This document shows, in pieces, positions 55,370 through 64,000 of a stretch of 64,000 nucleotides of DNA. How positions within the stretch are numbered: the first letter of the stretch is position 1; each line of letters starts with the position of its first letter. Made by a program: the position numbers and the translations under genes. The notes below the pieces were generated by a model. The model did no database searches. It was not told the DNA's origin and worked only from the letters and a program-made list of their open reading frames with translations. Source of the stretch: Imbricaverruca yamaguchii (taxonomy: Eukaryota > Arthropoda > Thecostraca > Neoverrucidae); contig JAOTOL010001661.1 of NCBI GenBank assembly GCA_034440575.1, forward strand, positions 5,071,501-5,135,500. The letters are read 5' to 3'.

Positions 55370-55700
55370 CTTTTGTCCTTGTTCTTTCTTCCGGTCTCTG
55401 TCTCCGTCTCCGTCTCTCCCTGTCTTTCTCTCTTTCTCTCCATCTTCCTCTCTGTTTCAAGTCCACCTTTCCATCTTTTCATCTCTTCATCTTTTCAGCT
55501 TTTCGTCTTTTTATCTTTTCATCTTTTCATCTTTTCATCTTTTCATTTTTTCATGTTTCGTCCTTTCATCTTTTCATCTTTTCATTCTTTCGTCTTTTCA
55601 TCCTTTCATCTTTTCACCTTTTCATCTTTCACCTTTCATTTTTTCATCCTTCCATCTTTCAATGTTTCCATCTTTCCCTTTTGCCATCTCTCTGTGCATC
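55370..55700. repeat. Pyrimidine-rich CATCTTTT repeat
   Basis: CTCC/GTCTC runs pass into about 20 units of CATCTTTT(T) (8-10 bp). Almost no purines other than A/G in fixed positions occur on the plus strand. The Phe/Ser frames are artefacts. Confidence 0.9.
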
Positions 55701-57691
55701 CATCTCTCCGCCATCTGGTCATTCTTTCCCAGTTCCCTCAATCTTGATGGGCTGCTAAGCGCCGCAGAAGATGCCAGCAGCATCAACCTCGTGTTCGCCA
55801 GCGCCCTACGACTCATCTCGAACAATAAAGCGTTCTATCACTAGAAATCGCGAGGGCACCCCGGTTGAAATTGATAGTGAAGCCACCCCATCCGTGGTGA
55901 ATGTGGCTGGTGCACTCAGGGCTCAGTAACTCGCTGAACGAAAGCCAAGCCACAGTTGAGTGCCAAGTCTCGACATCCGCCTCATATGCGTCTGAAGGCT
56001 TTGGCTTGGTGGAATTGTGTGCGTTCATCCGTCAGATACATCAGGCAGGAGGGTCACGGGCTGGGTCCTCGCTTGATATTACAGTTGGCAATAAACGTAG
56101 CTTGTACTTGGAATATTAACGTCCCGTTTGCATTGATACACTCCCTCTGGGTGTTCCTCCACTCGATCCCTCCCATATCATTTGTTCTTGGTCTCCAATA
56201 CATCAAATCCTATATACCATGATATCACCGTAAATCCCCTGCCAAATGATTATAGTTTCGATCCTCCGTTTATTACCGCAGTGTAATTAATTCCCGCTAG
56301 CATTTTTAATATTTAATTTCCCAGCGCAGGATTCCATTCTGTCACCAAATTCATGTGTCCAACGATTTTTCCATGCAAGTCACTTTCGCTGTTCAATGAA
56401 GGTGACATTTATTTCACCCGCCAACGGCACACATACCAAAATTGAATGACATCCTAAGTTTTTGCTTTACTCGTACTATCCTATACTTAGATCAGTGTAC
56501 TGTACCTTTATGTCAGTTTATTTCTTTGCATCCACCTCTCAATATACGCTACATGGAGTTATTGATATAATTTGGACTTGGCACAGTTATGTTCGATGCA
56601 TAACACCGTGGCATTAAGCATACAGTAAACGCTCGATGCCACTCCCGGTGTTTGCCCTTACTTTATGCCAGTGATGTAATGCTCAGTGTTCTCTCTCGGA
56701 AACCACTGTGTCGCTTGGTGTCGCTGTCACCGATGGAGGCCTTGACGCCTTGACGCTCTGAACTTTGCTCTGGGTTTCTTCCCACACTTCCTGTCGATAA
56801 TCGTTGAGCATCGCTATTGGGAGATGTTCAGGGTGCACCAAGAAAGCGTTGCGCTTCACGTTCTTCACGACCATTTTGCGCACAATTCAGAGGATTGTCT
56901 AGCAGTTTTTACTGGTACAGAGTGGATATCGAGGGACGTCGGTGGTACTTGGACGACATTCTACTGCGGCCCATACTGAACCATAAACAAACATGATGCA
57001 ATTCACGAGATGTCGTAAATTCTCTGAAGCCACTGAAGTTGTGGTTTCTGACTCGAATCACTTCTCACTTGTGGAAACTTGTGATCACTTGTGGGAACGG
57101 AAAATACAAGGAACCAAAGTCAGCCACCTTCAATGAGGTATGGGATCCGACTTGCTGGGGTTCAAATCTGCGGCCACATCACCATCATCAGCTGCTGTCA
57201 GTATCCTGTGGAAGTGGGCCCGGCATTTTGATTGGTCATCGACCACATACTCATGTAAATCCGTGATCAGAAACTGCCTGTGGCCAGCAGCAATCTGACC
57301 TTATCGAAGTCAGACCGCAAGGCTGCATTCTATGTCGTTTGTACCGCTTGTCCAATCCGATCATGGAAGCTATGTTCACCCAATTTGCAGTCATCCAGAT
57401 CAGTGCAAATGTGAACGTGAGTGATGTGAATGCACTTAGATTCACCGTGCGAATAACGAAGCACAATAGTTTCCATAATTTGTGTTCTCATAAGGTCATG
57501 GCACCCCCGTATTTGCACTTGTTCAGTCACCGCCACCTTGATGAACTCTTTTTCCAGACCATAATCCTGAACAGAGTCGTAAGTGCACCTGGGAATTGTT
57601 TCTCCGCCACCGCCGTCTGACGTCAAATGGTTCAAGTGCACACCGTCCGGCAGACAATGAACATAATGGCCTCCATCAACTATTACCGGGT
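55701..57691. other. No recognised gene
   Basis: Unique-looking sequence. The minus frame at 56683-56883 was examined and shows no known domain. Confidence 0.4.
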
Positions 57692-57812
57692 TGCCACTCG
57701 GGACATTTCCCAATCCCGCAGCCCACCGGCGAAACGGCGTGGGCGATGCCATTAGCTGTGAATGTGCATGAAGTGTGTCGTGAACCACCCAATAAACAAC
57801 AAACAACTATTA
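57692..57812 (+). mobile_element. SINE family 2, head missing
   Basis: GCCACTCGGGACATTTCCCAATCCCGC, then GCGAAACGGCGTGGGCGATG, then a CCACCCAATAAACAACAAAC tail. It matches the body and tail of the 38396 copy; the tRNA-like head is absent, giving a 5' truncation. Confidence 0.85.
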
Positions 57813-58552
57813 TCGGGTTCTACTTAGCTATGGGTGTAAGGATGTTTGTCAAAACGGAAATGTTAGAAGATTAGTGATCCTTCGCCTTTTCAAGAGAGTA
57901 CACGTCCCAGCTCTTGGAATCTGGGAAGAAATTCCAGCATACTCTAAATATATTGCCAGTTAATTTTGGCATCTGATTTACCATTGACTGGTGGGACTTG
58001 GGTACTAATACTAACTGGGTGCAAATACTTGATGGGTGGTACCTTCAGCCAAACGATCTATTTCTGTGCGATGCTTCCGCATGCGTTCTCTCACAGACAT
58101 GCTACTTATACCGGAATATCGGTATTGTACGACTCGATAAGCAACGGCATTTTGCTCCATAATGTTTTGCCTACGAGTTTAACCATGCGTACTTTCGGCA
58201 TTCGATAATTTGTTTCCCACCTCCAATCCACATCAGTGGCGCCACCTATACTTCTGACTGCGGCACCACCTGTTGAGCGCACCGCACAACTGAGTGCCAA
58301 CGCCCAAAACAAGATATTTCATCACATCTTCGGATCAGATCATAAGAGCTATATAATTTCTCCAGTTTTTACCTTCCAACGAGTGGAGCACCATCTGGAG
58401 TGTTGGAGGAGGGGTGGGGTGGTGGTGTAGGGGTAGGCGCCGTTTCGCAACCCTGCCGTCAGTCAAGGGACGAACAATGAACATATGGTTTAGCTCCCAT
58501 CACTGGAATCTGGGGAGGCACTTTGGACATCGAGTGAACATGAATAGATATC
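57813..58552. other. No recognised gene
   Basis: Unique-looking sequence; small open frames only. Confidence 0.4.
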
Positions 58553-58745
58553 CAGGGGTGGGGACGGATCCAGAAATTTTAATGTGTTAACTAGTCAGGA
58601 GGGGCGCCACTTTTTAAGAGGGATGCCCTGCGAAAGTACCTGGAAGGGTTCCTCTGGCAAAAAAAAAAATAATTCGAAGGACTCCAGCCTTCCCAGAGGG
58701 GCGCCTTTTCTGGCAGGAGAGGTACCACCTTCCATTGGGGGTGCA
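58553..58745. mobile_element. MITE fragment (CAGGGGCGGAT family)
   Basis: The left end CAGGGGTGGGGACGGATCCAG carries an insertion of about 6 bp relative to the family. The interior GGGGCGCCACTTT, CTGCGAAAGTACCTGGAAGGG and CCAGAGGGGCGCCTTTTC match 40602 and 44547. The right end is missing. Confidence 0.75.
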
Positions 58746-59361
58746 TTCTCCAGTGCTTCCAGCACCGCTCAAGTTGCTACAATAACTCTACAAGAGTCAT
58801 CCGCATCTGAATGCACGGATTGATTATGAGACGGAACGCCAAATGTCGGCCCAGAGGCGCAGTCTCTGAGGGGCCCGAGAGTACGTGCCTTCCCTCAGCA
58901 ATCAAATACACTAGATGAAACAAGAAATATTGATATGTTCACCATGCAAGGCCCTACATTTTCGGCGCGCTTCTCGCGCCGAGATTTTCTGTTTCAACAT
59001 GCTGTTTTAGGTCTGTTCCCAAAAGAAAGCCCAGGCTGCGCCCATGGTCGCTTCATATGAGGAGAGAGACATTAACGTAGGAGCGGTCTAAAAGTGTGGG
59101 GGTGGGAAAGACACATCCGATTTTAAGCTATTCTTTTAAAGCTATGCTATACGGTTACTAGCTAGTGAATGGTGAAGGCATGGGTTGGCTAATCTGTTTC
59201 TATGTTAGTGGAGAGGGCCAATGGAGTACCGTTTCTGTGCTGAAGAACTGAAATAACTTTCAGGTGTGAATAAGGCGGCCATTGACAAATATCTTCAATG
59301 GGTCACAGAGGATTCGCATCAAATAAAGAAAGACGGAAAGAAGGTATTTCGCACACTTAGC
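58746..59361. other. No recognised gene
   Basis: Unique-looking sequence. Confidence 0.4.
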
Positions 59362-59397
59362 GCGAACCAACATTTAGCGCTATAAATGTTGGTTCGC
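59362..59397. other. Perfect 15-bp hairpin, 6-nt loop
   Basis: GCGAACCAACATTTA and TAAATGTTGGTTCGC flank GCGCTA. It is preceded by TTAGC, and TAGCGC occurs in the loop, so it may be a tiny inverted duplication. Confidence 0.9.
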
Positions 59398-59944
59398 ATT
59401 GCACACCAGGAACGTAACCAGGAATTGTCCAAAGAGAAGGTGCCCGTGTTACCTCCACAAATGTGAAAGTCCATGGGTTTCGTCCGCTTCATTTCGAAGA
59501 GGGTCCGTTTTGTCCCTGATAGGCATCCAACTCTCATTAGGGGACCGGATCGTCGGACTTGCTGGTGTCAAACTGTTGGTGGACATGACACTGCAAGTAG
59601 GCCAAGCGCTGTATTCCTAACCGAGGCATGCTTGCGTGTATATTTTAATAGTGAGCTGAACAAATTTAAAGAAGAGTACAATGGCACAATATGCCGCTAT
59701 ATTCGTAGGAAAGTACACCAACATTTCGGCTTAATGCCTTTATCAGGGTTACCTATTTCAAGGCTACCTATGTCTGGGTTTATTAGGGTTAACATGCCTC
59801 TAGATACAGCATGTCAAAGTTTCATTGGAGACGACAGCGATCCAGTATTCGGTGTGGGAAGGGTAGGCATTCGGTATGGGTAGGGAAAAGCCCCAAAAAA
59901 ATCGGAAGGGAGAAAAACAAAAGGAAAGGAGGGGCGGGGGGGGG
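59398..59944. other. No recognised gene
   Basis: Unique-looking sequence ending in a G-run. Confidence 0.4.
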
Positions 59945-60430
59945 GAAAGGGTAGACGTTGCTAAGGGCCCGTAGGCACTCGTAAAGGCCTGTGGACATTC
60001 GCCGTAACCCGTAGGCGTTCGTGAGCACCAATAGACGATTCGTAAGAAGGGCCCGCAGACGTTCGTATTGATCCATGGGCGTCCGCAAGCGCCCGTAGAC
60101 GTCGGTAAGGGCCACACACGTTTGCCAGGGCCCACAGTCGATCGTATGGACTCGCGGGCGTCTGCAAGCGCCCGCAGATGTTGGAATGAGTCTGTGACGT
60201 GGACGTTCTCGTATGTGGACGTTCGTAACGGGCCTGCAGTCATTCGTAAGAGCCTGTTAGTAAGGGCCTGTAGTCGTTCGTAGGGCCCTGTGGTCGTTCG
60301 TATATGTCCGTGTGCGCTCGTGATGACCGATAACTATTTGCGATGGCTCGTAGACGTTCGCAGGGTTTAGTACCCGTTCATAATGGTCAGTAGACGTTCG
60401 CAAGAACCCGTACACGTTCTTAGGGCCCCA
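59945..60430. repeat. CGTAAGGGCCCGTAGACGTT-type minisatellite
   Basis: Imperfect units of about 18-27 bp with GGCCCGTAGACGTTCGTA cores, roughly 20 copies, strongly diverged. The Arg/Leu/Ala frames on the minus strand derive from it. Confidence 0.85.
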
Positions 60431-61212
60431 ACAACAACTTCGGCGGCCATACAAGTGATATTGTCCTTTCGCTATTTGCCATGGCGGTCCCATACACGAC
60501 CATGCATGGGCCCAAGGAGGGGGAGAGGCGGTCGAGGGATCCCTTGACCCATCCCTGTTGCATAGGTCTCCCATATTATGCTCGACGGTACTGCACGGTA
60601 CGGTATGATGTTTCTCATGAGACTGGGCTTTCCCTGCAAGAAGCATGTGCTCGCGGCCTGTCTTAACCCGCGCCGTCTTTCCGGTCAGATCCTCACACCC
60701 CGTTCTGGGGGGTTAGTAACCCCCTCTAAAATCCAAACTAAACATCACACGAAACCGAAAGAGGTGTCATGGGAAAGCGCTCGACGAGTAGGGTTCGGGT
60801 CCACACCATCAAACAATTTCCCCCAAAAGTGACGTCTCCAGGGGGCTAGATTTTCACGACTTTTCACGACTTACATTATGTTTTTGGCTCTGGGGAGTTC
60901 ATTTTCGGAACATTTGAAAAATCAGAAAAGGACAGCGAAATCGACCACGGCCGTACAATGTTTCGCCCCCCGTCACTTTTTGAAACTTCAAACTTTTGAG
61001 TCTTCAAGTTTTCTTTAATTTTCGGAATTAATTATTTTTTTAATTTCAGGTAAAGCAGTCCGAGAAACGTTGTTGGAAGTCAACTTTCCCCTCCTAAAAA
61101 TGCTTACTTTAGCCAGAATCTTCGAATTGAACTGCAATAGGCAAATATGCAAAATTTATGTGTAGTCAAAAAGGGAAAAAATGAGAAAAAAAATTATCGT
61201 ACGTTTTGTTGC
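60431..61212. other. No recognised gene
   Basis: Unique-looking sequence left of the truncated LINE. Confidence 0.4.
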
Positions 61213-61810
61213 ATCAGGAAGCTTTACTGTACATATGTGAGGCCACATTTGGAATACTGCATCCAAGCTTGGTCTCCAAGCTACGAAAAAGATTGTTGGC
61301 TTTTAGAGAGAGTACAAAAGAGGGCTACAAAAATGGTTAATGGTATAAGCAACCTGGCATATGAGGAAAGATTAAAGAAATTAAATATGTTTTCACTGAG
61401 ATATAGAAGGCTGAGAGGAGATCTCATCGAGGTCTTTAAATTTGTCCATGGTCTGGAGAGGGGATATCTTGGGGAAATGCTTGAATTTAACAGAAATGAT
61501 GCAATTAGAGGTCATCAATTCAAAATTAAAGTTAACCACAGGAGAACAAGGTTGAGACAGTCTTTCTTCACCAATAGGGTAGTAGAACACTGGCACCAGC
61601 TGCCAGAAACTATTGTCAGTAGCAGCACATTGAACGTCTTTAAAAGCAGCATAGACAATCATTATAAGAATAGAGGGCTTGCTTTTCAGTATTACGGGGA
61701 GGGCTGATCGACGGATTTGGTGGGCAACTGGTTGAGTGTACACAGTGCAACCAAGAAGGGCCCTTGTGGCTCATAGTTGCACTTATCTTTTATGTCTTTA
61801 TGTCTTTAAA
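61213..61810 (+). mobile_element. CR1-like LINE, strongly 5'-truncated sibling of LINE-D
   Basis: Homology to LINE-D begins abruptly at ATCAGGAAGCTTTACTGT and runs through the RT C-terminal domain. The frame is open to its stop at 61705-61707. The 3' UTR and the octamer tail (TTATGTCT units at 61785-61808) follow. I count about 14 amino-acid differences from LINE-D in roughly 162 aligned residues. It is a typical dead-on-arrival insertion. Confidence 0.93.
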
Positions 61811-62269
61811 TATAAGCAAACGCTGAAAGTTTCATTAAAATATCTGTATCCGTTAAAGCCTGACGACTGGTTGAATTTTTTTGGAGGTGACATCACTTGA
61901 CCTTGACTAATTCGTTGACCCTAGATGACCTGACTACAAGATTTTGAAACAGCATGCAAAATTGATGTGGGAAAAGGTAAAAAATGGAACGGCGCGCTGC
62001 CGCGCGCTGTTCGTCTACTATCCGGGAAAAACATGAGAGGGGGGCGGTTGAAGACCCCCCCGAGACGGGACGGGTTAAGAACATACTGGCTTGCCGGATC
62101 ATAAAACTCAGCAAGTGTTCGTTGGGCTTCATCCGTATTGCAGTGCATACTAAACTCTAGAAACAGTCGACTGGAGCCGGATCCCTGCGGACGCTACCGT
62201 GCACCAGTGCCTGTTTCCTCACCAACCCCCGCCAACCAAATACGATAATGACGCAAAGGTCTCACAGGT
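61811..62269. other. No recognised gene
   Basis: Unique-looking sequence. Confidence 0.4.
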
Positions 62270-62420
62270 GAAATCCCACGGTGGCCGTGGGAATTCCCGG
62301 CCCACCGGTGGAGCTCGCACGGTGGCGATTGGAACTCCCACGGTACCGGTGGAGCTCCGCAGTGGTATTCTCATGTTACCGGTGGAGACTTCTCCCGTGC
62401 CGGCGGATGCGCAGTGCTGT
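62270..62420. repeat. CACCGGTGGAG tandem repeat
   Basis: Units of about 30 bp contain ACCGGTGGAGCTC and CCCACGGT. Confidence 0.75.
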
Positions 62421-62839
62421 CGGCAAGCTTCCTTCTGGTAGCGGTGAACATTCCGACTGCACCGATGGAGACTTCCATGGTGGCTATGGGCATCCCCACT
62501 GTACTGGTGTAGACTCAGACTCCGGTGGCAGCAGTCGATCGAGCGACTTTTATTGAGGAAGGTGGAGACACTCGTCTGGGGGCTCCATTCCCTCGGAGGA
62601 GCGTCACTGCGAGCCTGTTCCTGGAGGGGCATCTTTGTCTGAAAGATTTGATGATTGGAGTGCGGGTGTACTTGAGCCTCCCCAGAAGGTGGTCTGTCAC
62701 CCGTGAAAGGAGCGCCACATGTCCATGTTGGGGGAGGCGGTGCCTGTATCCCTCGTATCCACCGCTGTCAAGTCGTGGCGGTGAAGGATTCCTGTTGTGG
62801 CAATGGAGCAAATCTGCGGAATGTATGCGCCTCCAAGCC
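62421..62839. other. No recognised gene
   Basis: Unique-looking; a MITE-like interior fragment (CCTGGAGGGGCATC, CTGAAAGATTTG) lies at 62618-62700. Confidence 0.4.
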
Positions 62840-63225
62840 TTAGTCACATACCCAGTCAAAGGTCATAGGTGTCCAGTCATGGGTAACAGGGTACGTTACC
62901 CAGTCATAGTCACGTGGCCCGTCTCACATGTTGCTCACAGACGAGTCCTTGAGTTTAAGGGCGCTTCGACGAAAGCGTGATCATTTAGCACAGACGAGTA
63001 GGTTACCCGGTCATAGTCACGTGGCCCGTCTCCCATGTTGTCCATGTCCCACGGGTACGTTACCCAGCCGTAGTCACGTGGCCAGTCTTTCATGTGGCTC
63101 ACTCACGGGTACGTTACCAAGTTATAGTCACGTAGACCGTCTCCCATGTGTCTCACCCACGGGTACGTCACCCAGATGTAGTCACGTAGACCGTCTCACA
63201 TATGGCTCACTCACGGGTACGATGG
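62840..63225. repeat. About 55-bp tandem repeat, 6 copies
   Basis: Each unit has GGGTACGTTACCCAG, TAGTCACGTGGCCCGTCT and CATGTGGCTCACTCAC words. A foreign word (62952-62989) interrupts the array. Confidence 0.9.
62952..62989 (-). mobile_element. SINE-tail word inside a tandem array
   Basis: On the minus strand it reads GCTAAATGATCACG, then TCGAAGCGCCCTTAAACT, matching 30463. It sits between two units of the 55-bp array and has no array counterpart. Confidence 0.65.
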
Positions 63226-63724
63226 TGGTGTACAGAGTGAACATGGTCAAGCTAACACAATCCGCCACACAGTACGTGGGACAGATTTAGCAGACGAAGA
63301 CCTACAACCTAGGTGAAGTCAGCAAAAAACTCTACCCTGCTTGTGCCCAATGCTATATCACGTCTGTCTCGTCTCGTTATCAAAGAAGAGACTAACAGTT
63401 GTGTGCATGTAGTTTGTTTCTACGGAGAATCAACAAATGAAGGCACGTTTTTTCAGTGTTTGCTTCTTTTTGTAGGGGCGGGGTGGAGTGGTAGCAATGA
63501 CATCCATGAAAGCACCCACTATTGGGCTGCCCTCGTGATGACCCGCACCAGGCCAGCTCCGACCGCAATTTCGAGCCAATGCCGCTGCTCTGAAGAGGTG
63601 GCGAATTTAAGGGAACCGCTGGCGCATCCATCAGGAGGCCATCCTATCGTCGCGAGAGGATGGTGTCGTTCGGGCATAAGCCGCTGTAATAAACAATAAC
63701 TGGCGCTGACCGTACCACCCGGCC
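63226..63724. other. No recognised gene
   Basis: Unique-looking sequence. Confidence 0.4.
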
Positions 63725-63950
63725 GACAACAGGCGTCTAGCGGACGAGCCGGACATTTGCGTCACGTGATGCCACGCCACGTGACAGCGGACGAGCCGGA
63801 TATTTGCGTCACGTGACCGCAGATATTTGCGTCACTTGATGTCACGCCACGTAACAGCAGACGAGCCGGACAGTTGCGTCACGTGACGGCGGACGAGCCG
63901 GACAGTTGCGTCATGTGACCGCGCGCACAGTCGTCTGACACAACCAGGAT
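63725..63950. repeat. CACGTG-bearing tandem repeat
   Basis: Units of about 45 bp carry CGGACGAGCCGGACATTTG and GCGTCACGTGA. Perfect E-boxes (CACGTG) occur at 63763, 63778, 63810 and 63880, with decayed ones between. It may bind bHLH factors, but the repeat origin is the simpler explanation. Confidence 0.85.
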
Positions 63951-64000
63951 GTGTCCGCTCGAGGTCCAAGTCCGGCTGTGGGGTGTCCAGTGTCCGCTCG

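Noticed and set aside
56683..56883. Minus-strand frame with a protein-like composition
   Set aside because: Short, no domain that I recognise and no clear splice sites around it.
1..64000. Endogenous virus or defence system
   Set aside because: No capsid, envelope, integrase, helicase or nuclease cassette was recognised; all polymerase-like frames are LINE-type reverse transcriptases.

Overview
This window looks like repeat-rich, largely non-coding nuclear DNA from an animal, most likely an arthropod. The evidence is a long array of the arthropod telomere motif TTAGG (39849-40132, short echo at 23106-23129), intron-style splice sites around the one recognisable host exon, several non-LTR retrotransposon remnants, tRNA-derived SINEs, hAT-type MITEs and very many micro- and minisatellites. 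I cannot name the species; a crustacean or other non-insect arthropod would fit, but that is a guess. There are no bacterial operons, no CRISPR array and no recognisable viral genome.

Host genes: the only protein-coding host feature I can support well is one exon on the minus strand (17257-17524). It encodes a complete two-zinc-finger nuclear-receptor DNA-binding domain with an HR96-like P-box (C-D-S-C-K-A), flanked by a consensus acceptor and donor. No other exon of that receptor was recognised, so its neighbours probably lie outside the window or behind long introns. CpG-rich stretches with alternating CRE (TGACGTCA) and CCAAT motifs at about 38.1-38.26 kb and 49.06-49.48 kb look promoter-like.

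Mobile DNA: four LINE lineages or fragments are visible. A Jockey/CR1-like 3' half lies at 18.95-20.23 kb (-), a decayed one at 28.9-30.13 kb (+), a third at 36.69-37.98 kb (-), and a CR1-like element at 49.87-52.31 kb (-) keeps an open reverse transcriptase frame and has a 5'-truncated sibling at 61.21-61.81 kb (+). Both copies of the last family end in an octamer repeat. SINEs occur in at least two tRNA-headed families; one copy (2409-2566) has a perfect 14-bp target-site duplication. A MITE family with terminal inverted repeats like CAGGGGCGGATCCAG occurs at 6.5, 40.6, 44.5 and 48.2 kb, with end fragments at 10.3, 31.9 and 58.6 kb; two copies keep near-matching 8-bp target duplications, which points to hAT. 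Another dispersed repeat occurs at 18.4, 21.5, 41.3 and 53.3 kb, and a further pair at 31.0 and 47.2 kb. A 1.4-kb segment with perfect 39-bp inverted ends (9873-11281) may be a different DNA transposon.

Tandem repeats account for most of the long open frames (for example 45.5-47.0 kb, 17.7-18.3 kb, 24.0-24.9 kb and 32.2-32.7 kb). These frames are artefacts of repeat units with few stops and I do not treat them as genes. Remaining stretches are unique-looking DNA in which I see nothing convincing.
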